DNA of 64,000 nt from NCBI GenBank assembly GCA_965247355.1, contig OZ252011.1:1922001-1986000 (forward strand). The letters run 5' to 3'. Each line of letters opens with the position of its first letter. The stretch's first letter is position 1. The notes under the pieces were generated by a model. The model was given only the letters and a program-made list of their open reading frames with translations, did not search any database and was not told the DNA's origin. Origin of the DNA: RHLJ01 sp965247355. Lineage in GTDB: Bacteria; Bacteroidota; Rhodothermia; Balneolales; Balneolaceae. Position numbers and translations under genes: made by a program. Of this stretch, positions 36,148 to 43,811 are shown piece after piece.

Positions 36148-36209
36148 GGTATACCTGAATTGCCCTGAAATAGCTCTATACAGTTTAAACGCTATTGAGC
36201 TGATATACC
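36148..36209 (+). promoter_or_regulatory. Nested inverted repeats upstream of lat
   Basis: In the 222-bp gap before lat, GGTATA (36148-36153) pairs with TATACC (36204-36209). Inside, AATAGC (36169-36174) can pair with GCTATT (36191-36196). Overlapping that, AGCTC (36172-36176) can pair with GAGCT (36197-36201). The two inner stems share bases and exclude each other. This could be an operator or an RNA switch; no known riboswitch class is recognised. Confidence 0.4.
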
Positions 36210-36259
36210 TTATTTACTAGTTTTACCTAAATAATTCAATGAACTGATATTTACTTCGA

Positions 36260-37606
36260 ATGCAACACACAAAGTCTATTTCTCCGGAGAATGTCCGGTC
36301 TGTTTTAAGCAAGCATCTTCTTACCGATGGTTACGATATTGTTTTAGATCTTGAGAAAAGCCAGGGAGCTTACTTATACGATTCTAAGCACAACAAAAAG
36401 TATCTCGATTTCTTTACTTTCTTTGCTTCCAATCCTCTTGGTATGAATCATCCAAAAATCGCTCAGGATGAAGCGTTTGTTGCTAAGCTTGGTCGTGTTG
36501 CCATTAACAAGCCTTCAAATTCGGATATTTATACAGAAGAGATGGCTGAATTTGTAGATTCATTCAGCAGAGTGGCAGTTCCAGATCATCTCCCTCACTC
36601 CTTCTTCATTTCCGGTGGAGCTCTTGCTGTTGAAAATGCAATGAAAGTTGCCTTTGACTGGAAGGTTCAGAAGAATTTCCAGAAAGGCTACAGAGAAGAA
36701 AAAGGCCACAAAATACTTCATTTTGAAAAAGCATTTCACGGACGCTCAGGATATACCCTTTCAGTTACCAATACGGTTCATGACAAAGTAAAATACTTCC
36801 CGAAATTTGACTGGCCACGTGTAATTAGTCCGGCCATGGAATTCCCTTCCACACCGGATCGCGTTGCTGAAGTAAAGAAGCAGGAATATCTGGCAATTGC
36901 TCAGGCAGAACGCTATTTCGAGATATATAAAGATGAAATCGCCGGAATACTTATCGAACCTATTCAGGGTGAAGGTGGTGACCGACATTTCCGTACTCAA
37001 TTCCATGAAGCACTTCGTCAGCTTGCTGATAAATACGAAGCATTACTCATTTATGATGAGGTTCAAACAGGTGTTGGAATGACTGGTAAATTCTGGGCAC
37101 ACGAACATTATGTTCAACCAGATATCATCTCTTTTGGGAAAAAAGCACAGGTTTGTGGTATTCTTGCCGGACCTCGTGTCGACGAAGTAGAAACCAATTG
37201 CTTTAATGTTTCTTCCAGAATTAATTCTACCTGGGGAGGAAATCTGGTGGATATGGTTCGTTTTGGTAGAATTCTGAATATTATCGAAGAAGACAATCTG
37301 GTTAAAAACGCGGCTACTGTTGGAAATTATCTTCAAACCCGGTTAGAAGCTTTTGCTGATCAGTATGAACATATGTCAAATCCCCGCGGGAAAGGACTAT
37401 TCTGCGCAATTGATTTACCCGATTCTCATTCACGAAATGCAGTCATTAAAGAATGCGTAGAAAATGGATTGATGATCCTTGCTTGTGGAGATAAAACTGT
37501 ACGTTTCCGTCCGCCACTTACAGTAACTACTGAGCAGATTGATGAAGGATTGGAGATTCTGGAAAAAGCATATAAGTCCGGAATCGAAAAATGTCCGGTT
37601 ATATAA
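36260..37606 (+). CDS. lat: L-lysine 6-transaminase
   Basis: A 448-residue class III PLP enzyme transferring the epsilon-amino group of lysine to 2-oxoglutarate and giving aminoadipate semialdehyde. The N-terminus (SPENVRSVLSKHLLTDGYDIVLDLEKSQG) and FFTFFASNPLGMNHP are typical of Lat. Also seen are FFISGGALAVENAMKVAFDWKVQKN, FEKAFHGRSGYTLSVTNT, LIEPIQGEGGDRHFR, LIYDEVQTGVGMTGKFWAHEH and the PLP lysine in ISFGKKAQVCG. The C-terminus binds substrate (VRFRPPLTV). It probably opens a lysine catabolic route. The partner semialdehyde dehydrogenase is not in the window. Confidence 0.92.
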   Translation: MQHTKSISPENVRSVLSKHLLTDGYDIVLDLEKSQGAYLYDSKHNKKYLDFFTFFASNPLGMNHPKIAQDEAFVAKLGRVAINKPSNSDIYTEEMAEFVDSFSRVAVPDHLPHSFFISGGALAVENAMKVAFDWKVQKNFQKGYREEKGHKILHFEKAFHGRSGYTLSVTNTVHDKVKYFPKFDWPRVISPAMEFPSTPDRVAEVKKQEYLAIAQAERYFEIYKDEIAGILIEPIQGEGGDRHFRTQFHEALRQLADKYEALLIYDEVQTGVGMTGKFWAHEHYVQPDIISFGKKAQVCGILAGPRVDEVETNCFNVSSRINSTWGGNLVDMVRFGRILNIIEEDNLVKNAATVGNYLQTRLEAFADQYEHMSNPRGKGLFCAIDLPDSHSRNAVIKECVENGLMILACGDKTVRFRPPLTVTTEQIDEGLEILEKAYKSGIEKCPVI

Positions 37607-37615
37607 CTACTAGAA

Positions 37616-37726
37616 GTCATCCCAGGCTCGACCAGGGATCTTACGAAAAAAGTTTTGATTTTAATATTGGCGAACTAATTCCGTTTTTTAAACTTCACCA
37701 AGACCCTGAAACGAGTTCAGGATGAC
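37616..37726. repeat. Dispersed intergenic repeat, type 3 (CAGGGATC / GTTCAGGATGAC)
   Basis: It starts GTCATCCCAGGCTCGACCAG and ends CTGAAACGAGTTCAGGATGAC, with AT-rich filler between. Relatives with the same ends are at 42751 and 51222. It lies between lat and the convergent SDR. Confidence 0.8.
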
Positions 37727-37749
37727 TCTGGAGTAAGATTAAAGCTTTA

Positions 37750-38469
37750 TCAAACCAATTGATGACTTTCGGGCTGCATTACTATTTCGTTGACGACTGC
37801 AGTACCGGGAGCCATTACTGCTGATAAAACTGATCTTGCTACATCTTTTGGATTCAGCATCATCTCCTTTTTTACCCTCATTCCAACGCGTTCATCATCC
37901 CAGAATGGAGTATCAACCCCACCGAGATAGAACAAAGTGAATTTTATTTTGTCTCGTTTGAGTTCTTCAACCAATGCTTTGGTGAATCCCTGAACCGCAA
38001 ACTTTGAGGCAGCATAAACGGATGCGTTTTTCATTACATATTTCCCCATTGTACCGGGAAACATGATCACATTAGTTGGATCATCTTCTTTCATGTGCTT
38101 CATCACCGTTTGGGTGACCAGAAAAGTTCCATACACGTTTACATCGATGATTTCTTTAGCGTCTTCAGGATTTATTTCTTTTAAGGGTTGGATAAGTCCC
38201 TGACCAAACGCATTTATCAGCACGTCAATTTTTCCAAGACTACTTTCTACTTCCTCTGCCATGTTTGAAACTGATGTAGGATTTGTTACATCAACATTGA
38301 TTGCATAGGCATCTCCTCCTCTCTCGTTAATCTCTTTGGCTACCTCTTCCGCTTTCGATTTATTTCGGGCAGCTAATACTACCTTTGCTCCTGCTCCCGC
38401 TAGTTCTCTTGCTGTGGCTGATCCAATTCCACCTGAACCGCCTACGATTAGTACTACTTTTCCTTTCAT
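37750..38469 (-). CDS. Short-chain dehydrogenase/reductase
   Basis: A 239-residue classical SDR. The cofactor motif is VGGSGGIGSATA (glycines at about 10-16). AARNKSKAEEVA suggests NADP preference through the Arg after the second strand. Further motifs are NAFGQG (the NAG-equivalent), a serine-region MFPGTMGKYVMKNASVYAASK with catalytic YAASK (Y and K), and a C-terminal GGVDTPFW. The position usually held by the catalytic Ser reads in MFPGTMG, so the tetrad may be Thr-based. The substrate is unknown. Confidence 0.85.
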   Translation of the reverse strand: MKGKVVLIVGGSGGIGSATARELAGAGAKVVLAARNKSKAEEVAKEINERGGDAYAINVDVTNPTSVSNMAEEVESSLGKIDVLINAFGQGLIQPLKEINPEDAKEIIDVNVYGTFLVTQTVMKHMKEDDPTNVIMFPGTMGKYVMKNASVYAASKFAVQGFTKALVEELKRDKIKFTLFYLGGVDTPFWDDERVGMRVKKEMMLNPKDVARSVLSAVMAPGTAVVNEIVMQPESHQLV

Positions 38470-38545
38470 GCTCCGTATGTCTTTCTTAATGAATAGTCAT
38501 ATGGATAAATGATTCTCTACCGTAGTATCGTTCCATAGAAGATAT

Positions 38546-39286
38546 CTACTTTAGCTCTTTTACTATGATATCTGATCCCAGATACTCTCTTGAGTCTGAT
38601 AAGTACCAATGACGATATCTTGGAATTGAAATTCCATCCCAAGTATAAATTCCATCAAAAAGAATAACCTCATCTTCTTCATCCGGTTCTTCGTGTAAAA
38701 ATTTCAGTGCGCGTACGGAATAATCTTCTTTAGAAAAATATACCTGCCATCGATCGCTGATTATTGATTCTGAGAGAGAAAACTCAATCATAATGTATTC
38801 TTTATCAAATACTTCTCCTGTTACTGGTTTAGAGGCTTCTTTTATTAAATCCCCTTTTAAGCTCATTGGAAACCCATAAAGCATTTGATAAAAAGTTTTA
38901 TAACCCATATTCCGGGAGCTATCCAGTCTGTATTCTTCCCTTACTTCTTCCGAAAAAGTACTTCTTCCATTAACTAACACACTAGCTTCTCCGGTAGTTG
39001 AAATAATCCGATCAATTTCTCCTATTTCATAATCTCTGGAAAGGCTGAACTCTCCGCTGCCCGGATTGAGGCTAAGTTTAGAAAAGCGGCCTGGGTTTTG
39101 AAGTCTAGGTTCCTGGATATGAATCGAAATTGTTGAGTAATTCCATTTTGAGTCAGGGTCATGAAATTTTAAACTTTGCTCCATTATAAAGTTGGAAGAC
39201 TTTTCCTGAGCATAGCCTGAATTAAAAGTGAAGAATATCAGCAGAGTAGTAATTACCAGTAAATAGTGTTCTTTCTCATTCTTCAT
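38546..39286 (-). CDS. Exported LolA-like protein (DUF6503-like)
   Basis: A 246-residue exported protein: N-region MKNEKEHYLLVITTLLIFFTFNSGYAQ with cleavage after A. The mature part is beta-rich, with the pattern of LolA/LolB-like or DUF6503 proteins (IMEQSLKFHDPDSKWNYSTISIHIQEP; YKTFYQMLYGFPMSLKGDL; DRWQVYFSKEDYSVRALKFLH; IPRYRHWYLSDSREYLGSD). Function unknown, possibly a periplasmic lipid-handling fold. Its ATG lies inside the 3' end of the upstream hydrolase gene (11-base overlap), so the two are translationally coupled. Confidence 0.7.
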   Translation of the reverse strand: MKNEKEHYLLVITTLLIFFTFNSGYAQEKSSNFIMEQSLKFHDPDSKWNYSTISIHIQEPRLQNPGRFSKLSLNPGSGEFSLSRDYEIGEIDRIISTTGEASVLVNGRSTFSEEVREEYRLDSSRNMGYKTFYQMLYGFPMSLKGDLIKEASKPVTGEVFDKEYIMIEFSLSESIISDRWQVYFSKEDYSVRALKFLHEEPDEEDEVILFDGIYTWDGISIPRYRHWYLSDSREYLGSDIIVKELK

Positions 39287-40070
39287 TAATAACTAAATTT
39301 ATAAAGTTCAAAACTGCGTCCCAGTTCTCATTTGTCTCTGCTCCAACCCGACTTGATACCAGCATAGAAGATCCATGAACACCTGGATTTGCTATAAATA
39401 TTTGATGCCCCGCAGATTCAATAAACTCCGTTTGTGTTTGAACGCTTTCAAATTCCACCTCTGCGGTTGGTCTTAGTACCAATAATGGCATGCTTACTTG
39501 ATCAAAGAATTCATTTGGTAAACAAGCTTCCATCGGCCCACCTGAGGCTGGAGAAAAAGCTAATACACCGGAAATTTTATCCTGATTTTTAGCGGCAAGC
39601 TGAATCGCAAGTGTTCCACTATAGCTACTTCCCCAAACGATTAATTTACTTTGAATCAATTCTTGATTTACCAAATAATTCAAAGCTGCTTCTAAATCAG
39701 GGTAAGCATCACAATAAGAGAAACTTTCCAGACTAAACTGTTCTAGAGTTCGATTATAGCTCCCATAGATTTGCCCTCCTTGTCTTTGGTCAATTGCTAA
39801 AATATTATACCCATACTCTTTTAATGTGGGGATAATTTCACTCCCGTACTCAGCTCTTGCATTAGACCCTCCCTGATGAAATAATAAAATGAACGGAGCA
39901 TTTTCATCAAAAACGTATAAATCTCCAAAAATCTCAATTGAATCCGCAGTGGTGATTTCAATTTCTTCTTTTGAGTACGAAGATAAATCCTCCGATTGTT
40001 TTTCAATTGAGCAATTAACAAAAAAGATAAGCGATGCCAGGTAAGTGAGTTTTATCAATCCAAATTTCAT
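39276..40070 (-). CDS. Alpha/beta-hydrolase lipoprotein
   Basis: 264 residues from the ATG at 40068-40070 (MKFGLIKLTYLASLIFFVNC). The frame opens three codons earlier with a TTG, which I reject. The lipobox is FVNC (C about 20). The hydrolase fold shows the LLFHQGGSNARAEYG oxyanion region, the nucleophile elbow WGSSYSGT, ASGGPMEACLP, a likely Asp in VLRPTAEVEFE (weak) and the catalytic His in NPGVHGSSML. It is expected to be a periplasmic or surface esterase/dienelactone-hydrolase-like enzyme. Coupled to the LolA-like gene downstream. Confidence 0.8.
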   Translation of the reverse strand: MKFGLIKLTYLASLIFFVNCSIEKQSEDLSSYSKEEIEITTADSIEIFGDLYVFDENAPFILLFHQGGSNARAEYGSEIIPTLKEYGYNILAIDQRQGGQIYGSYNRTLEQFSLESFSYCDAYPDLEAALNYLVNQELIQSKLIVWGSSYSGTLAIQLAAKNQDKISGVLAFSPASGGPMEACLPNEFFDQVSMPLLVLRPTAEVEFESVQTQTEFIESAGHQIFIANPGVHGSSMLVSSRVGAETNENWDAVLNFINLVINEE

Positions 40071-40221
40071 GTATTCCAAATTTTGATTTTAAAATGACAA
40101 CTTACCCACGCTAATCTAAAACCAAAAAATTGTTTATCAAAATACACCTCTCTTTTCTCCCTTTTAGCTAAAATCTCTATCCCAAGTAGAGGCAATTTTA
40201 CCATCTTATTTCCTTCTAACT

Positions 40222-40336
40222 GTCATGATGAACTTGATTCAGCATCTGCAAGGAATGATTCATTGATCTGACTTTAAGTTGAGTAAGGTTTGTTTCCTTT
40301 ACATATCCAAATTCGTCAGCTGACTGACAGGATGAC
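40222..40336. repeat. Diverged copy of dispersed repeat, type 3
   Basis: The left end, GTCATGATGAACTTGATTCAG, resembles GTCATCCTGAACTCGTTTCAG at 51222 with a few changes. The right end is CTGACAGGATGAC. It occupies the middle of the 327-bp gap between purL's 3' end and the hydrolase gene. The rest of that gap is AT-rich and shows no other feature. Confidence 0.6.
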
Positions 40337-40397
40337 TACAGATTTATTTTTTGGAGTGAAAGTCATATTCGATCTTTTTTTATTAGTCAATGCGCGT

Positions 40398-42623
40398 CTA
40401 AATATCCATCGCCTTTGGAATCACACTCTCATAGGTTTCTTTCATTTCGGCGACATCAATCTCTCCGATTCCTTCAATCACCAGCTTAGTCCCGTTTACG
40501 TTACCAAGAACATGTGTTGGAACTTCCGCCTTTTCGAAATGTGAAAGTACCGTCGGTAGATGATCTGCATCAACAGTGATTACAACACCTGATTGAGCTT
40601 CGCTGAATAGAATTTCCAGTGTCTGACCTGAAATTTCTTCTAACGTAAGCTTTGCTCCCTTTTCTCCATGAATAGCCATTTCAGCAAGTGTAATGGCAAG
40701 TCCACCATCTGAAATATCATGTGCAGCAGAGATAAGTCCTGCTTTTATCGCATCAAGTAATGACTCCTGTAGCTTCACTTCGAATGGAATATCCAGCTCA
40801 GGTGCATCTCCTTTGGTAAGTCCATGGATTACTTTTAAATATTCGGTAGCTCCAAGTCCTTTACGGTCAGCTCCAATATAAAGTACGACATCTCCATTGT
40901 TCTTGAAGTCAGGTGTAGTAGTGTGTTTATCCACATCTTCAATCAGCCCAAGCATTCCAATAATTGGAGAAGGAAATATTGCAGAATCGGGGTTTTCGTT
41001 ATAGAAGCTTACATTACCACCTGTTACCGGAGTATTTAATGCGCGACAAGCATCTCCCATTCCTCCAAGAGCTTCTTTAAACGTCCAGTATACTTCTGGT
41101 TTATATGGGTTTCCAAAATTCAGACAGTTGGTAATTGCCAGTGGACGTCCACCAGAACAAACTACATTACGAGCTGATTCAACAACGGCAATCTGTCCAC
41201 CTCGACGAGGGTTTAAATAAACGTAACGACCGTTACAATCTGTTTTGGCTACCAATCCCCGTTTTGTCCCTTTGATGCGGATTACGCCCGAATCTGATGC
41301 TCCAGGAGGAGTTACCGTATTGGTTCGTATTGTTGTATCGTACTGCTCATGCACCCATTTCTTAGAAGCGACATTTGGTGAGTTCAGTAATTTCTTAATC
41401 GTTTCGATATGATCTCCCGGATGATCTAATGACTCGATATCAAAACTTTGAGTTTCGTCCAGATACGCAGGCTTCTTTGTCTCACGAACATATTGGGGAG
41501 CTCCTCCTCCTAACACTAAATGCTCTGCAGGCATATCGGCTTTAACTTCGCCATCCTTCATGTATGTGACACGGTCGGTATCAACAACCTCGCCAATTAC
41601 CACACCATGTAAATCCCATTTTTCGTAGATGTCGATGATTTCCTGCTCACGACCTTTTTCTGATACAATCAGCATACGCTCCTGACTTTCAGAAAGAAGT
41701 AACTCATAAGCAGTCATCCCATCTTCCCGCGCCGGCACTTTATCAAGATCAACTAACATACCTTGTTCGCCTTTTGCCGTCATTTCGCTTGTTGAGCAGG
41801 CAATTCCCGCCGCGCCCATATCCTGCATGCCAACTACTGCTCCGGTTTGTAATGCTTCCAGACTCGCTTCAAGCAGCAATTTCTCAGTGAATGGATCACC
41901 TACCTGAACACTCGGACGTTTTGCTTCACTTTCTTCGCTGATTTCTTCCGAAGCAAAAGTAGCTCCGTGAATTCCATCACGGCCGGTACTGGCTCCTACT
42001 ATAATTACAGGATTCCCAATTCCTTTCGCGATTGCAGAAGCAGTTTCACCGGCTTTCACAATTCCGATACTCATTGCGTTTACGAGAGGATTTCCCTCAT
42101 AGCTCTCATCAAAATATACTTCCCCGGCGATGACAGGAACACCAAATGAATTGCCGTAATCTCCGATCCCTCGAACAACTCCATCCAGTAAGAAACGAAC
42201 ACGTGGTTCATCCATACTTCCGAATCTAAGTGAGTTTAAACTTGCAATCGGACGGGCCCCCATCGTAAAAATATCCCGGTGAATTCCTCCAACTCCCGTT
42301 GCAGCTCCCTGATAGGGTTCTACTGCGGATGGGTGGTTATGACTCTCAATCTTGAATGCACACCCAAGTCCGTCACCTATATCAACCAAACCAGCATTTT
42401 CTTCTCCGGCAGCAACTAACAGGTGCTCTCCATCTCGTGGCAATTTTTTAAGCTCGATGATAGAATTTTTGTAGGAACAGTGCTCACTCCACATTACGGA
42501 ATAAACGCCCAATTCAGTAAAAGTGGGTACCCGACCTAACCGGGTTTTTATCATTTCAAATTCTTCTTCGTTTAATCCGTGTTCTAGAGCGAGTTCTAGA
42601 GTTACTTCTGGTTCTTGGGACAT
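40398..42623 (-). CDS. purL: Phosphoribosylformylglycinamidine synthase subunit PurL
   Basis: A 741-residue small-type PurL that makes FGAM from FGAR with ATP and ammonia from PurQ, in a complex with PurS. Family blocks: VMWSEHCSYKNS (catalytic His region), FKIESHNHPSAVEPYQGAATGVGGI, GVPVIAGEVYFDESYEGNPL, SEEISEESEAKRPSVQVGDPF, QDMGAAGIACSTSEM, CNGRYVYLNPRRGGQIAV, NCLNFGNPYKPEVYW and AAHDISDGGLAITLAEM. The length fits the B. subtilis-type enzyme and not the long E. coli form. PurS and PurQ are not in the window. Confidence 0.95.
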   Translation of the reverse strand: MSQEPEVTLELALEHGLNEEEFEMIKTRLGRVPTFTELGVYSVMWSEHCSYKNSIIELKKLPRDGEHLLVAAGEENAGLVDIGDGLGCAFKIESHNHPSAVEPYQGAATGVGGIHRDIFTMGARPIASLNSLRFGSMDEPRVRFLLDGVVRGIGDYGNSFGVPVIAGEVYFDESYEGNPLVNAMSIGIVKAGETASAIAKGIGNPVIIVGASTGRDGIHGATFASEEISEESEAKRPSVQVGDPFTEKLLLEASLEALQTGAVVGMQDMGAAGIACSTSEMTAKGEQGMLVDLDKVPAREDGMTAYELLLSESQERMLIVSEKGREQEIIDIYEKWDLHGVVIGEVVDTDRVTYMKDGEVKADMPAEHLVLGGGAPQYVRETKKPAYLDETQSFDIESLDHPGDHIETIKKLLNSPNVASKKWVHEQYDTTIRTNTVTPPGASDSGVIRIKGTKRGLVAKTDCNGRYVYLNPRRGGQIAVVESARNVVCSGGRPLAITNCLNFGNPYKPEVYWTFKEALGGMGDACRALNTPVTGGNVSFYNENPDSAIFPSPIIGMLGLIEDVDKHTTTPDFKNNGDVVLYIGADRKGLGATEYLKVIHGLTKGDAPELDIPFEVKLQESLLDAIKAGLISAAHDISDGGLAITLAEMAIHGEKGAKLTLEEISGQTLEILFSEAQSGVVITVDADHLPTVLSHFEKAEVPTHVLGNVNGTKLVIEGIGEIDVAEMKETYESVIPKAMDI

Positions 42624-42750
42624 GAATGCTTCAAGTTGTGAGTTGGAATTCAGAGAAGCATAAAGGTACGATGATTTTCAAAAAAATGAGGAAGATGTTT
42701 TCCACACAAATTGTGGATAAGACCTATTAAAGAACTGACAATAAATTTTG

Positions 42751-42833
42751 GTTATCCCGGACCAGATCAAGGATTTTATGGTATGGCTCTGATTTGAAAT
42801 TCCACAAAGATCCTGAAACAAGTTCAGGATGAC
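42751..42833. repeat. Dispersed intergenic repeat, type 3
   Basis: It starts GTTATCCCGGACCAGATC and ends TCCTGAAACAAGTTCAGGATGAC, the same right end as the 37616 copy. It lies in the 243-bp gap upstream of purL and upstream of the small membrane protein. Confidence 0.75.
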
Positions 42834-42866
42834 GGGGTTAGAGAACAGAAATGATATCATCTAATT

Positions 42867-43226
42867 ATGAGTAAAGTTTTCATCATTATTTCTTCTTTAG
42901 GAATAGCACTGGCAGGACTTTTAACTTTTATCTTCGTTGATGAAACAATCGGTTTTATTCAAAACCCTGAAGTATATCATCAAGTTCATCATTTTGGAGA
43001 AAATGCATTTAAGTGGAAATATAGAACTGATGCTACTTTTGTATTATCAAACATTCTAAACAGCATTATAGGAGTCTGCTATATAATTGCGTCCATTTTT
43101 TTTCTTTTGAAATTCGAGCAGCACAAGAAACTCCGTTACTTACTCCTCATCTTTGAAGTCTTGTTTATACTCCATTCCGCATATTGGTACTATCAATGGT
43201 ATTTGATAGGATTCGATCATTTTTAG
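42867..43226 (+). CDS. Small integral membrane protein, unknown function
   Basis: A 119-residue protein with three clear hydrophobic helices (about 4-24, 57-81 and 89-106) and a His-rich loop (EVYHQVHHFGEN) between the first two. It has an ATG start and no clear SD. Its TAG stop overlaps the left edge of a repeat fragment (43225-43251). It precedes the cbb3 locus on the same strand but about 130 bases away. The loop histidines could bind metal or heme, but nothing proves it. No family recognised. Confidence 0.65.
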   Translation: MSKVFIIISSLGIALAGLLTFIFVDETIGFIQNPEVYHQVHHFGENAFKWKYRTDATFVLSNILNSIIGVCYIIASIFFLLKFEQHKKLRYLLLIFEVLFILHSAYWYYQWYLIGFDHF

Positions 43227-43251
43227 ATTTCTCACATTCGTTCGAAATGAC
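43225..43251. repeat. Half copy of dispersed repeat, type 2
   Basis: AGATTTCTCACATTCGTTCGAAATGAC matches the right half of the 11145-11236 element. It overlaps the last two bases of the preceding stop codon. Confidence 0.7.
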
Positions 43252-43307
43252 AAAGCGGATATATTTTTCCCTCCCCCCATTGCATCTGATTTTGAATGTC
43301 CTTAAAA

Positions 43308-43339
43308 TCTAATACAGATATTAGAATATGAATATTAGA
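43308..43339 (+). promoter_or_regulatory. Inverted repeat upstream of rrf2 (putative Rrf2 operator)
   Basis: TCTAATA (43308-43314), a 4-base spacer and TATTAGA (43319-43325) form a perfect 7-bp inverted repeat. A second TATTAGA follows at 43333-43339. The rrf2 ATG is 17 bases further on. A site overlapping the start region of a regulator gene is the usual place for autoregulation. Confidence 0.5.
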
Positions 43340-43355
43340 ATTTAAATAGAGGTAT

Positions 43356-43811
43356 ATGAAGCTCGTTTCGCAAGGTGCTCAATACGCAATATCAGCGATA
43401 ATCGCTATTTCGAAACATCCCAGCGATGTTATCTCTGCTGCTGAATTATCAAGATCTCTTAATTGTCCGGCAGCGTACTTATCACAAATTCTCGCTAAGC
43501 TTAAAGCTCCGGGAATTCTTGGCTCTCAGCGTGGACTCAATGGTGGTGTTTTTCTTGCCCGGCCACTAAAAGAAATTTCAGTTTACGACGTAATCGCTGC
43601 CATCGATGGAGAGGTGTTTTTCTCTTCATGCTTTATGGGCATTGAGGGATGCGGACATATCGAACCCTGCCCTTTCCACAACTTCTGGTCGGTTAAACGT
43701 GGCGAGATAAAAAACTGGCTGGAGCAAACCTCTTTTGATGATGCCGAGAAGGTGATGAGTCAGGCTTGGTTTAATGAACGGCTCTCCTTCACAAATGGAA
43801 CTGTATTTTAA
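43356..43811 (+). CDS. Rrf2 family transcriptional regulator with likely Fe-S cluster
   Basis: A 151-residue regulator. The winged helix lies at about 1-65 (MKLVSQGAQYAISAIIAISKH; SLNCPAAYLSQILAKLKAPGIL; SQRGLNGGVFLARP). The sensing loop has cysteines C92, C99 and C105 (SSCFMGIEGCGHIEPC), near the spacing of IscR and NsrR, so it probably holds an [Fe-S] cluster responsive to oxygen, NO or iron. It is the first gene of the cbb3 oxidase locus. Its TAA overlaps the ccoI ATG, so it likely controls this operon and itself. Confidence 0.88.
   Translation: MKLVSQGAQYAISAIIAISKHPSDVISAAELSRSLNCPAAYLSQILAKLKAPGILGSQRGLNGGVFLARPLKEISVYDVIAAIDGEVFFSSCFMGIEGCGHIEPCPFHNFWSVKRGEIKNWLEQTSFDDAEKVMSQAWFNERLSFTNGTVF

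Noticed and set aside
36038..36259. Lysine riboswitch before lat
   Set aside because: The region is short and does not show the conserved five-way junction features; only simple nested inverted repeats are present.
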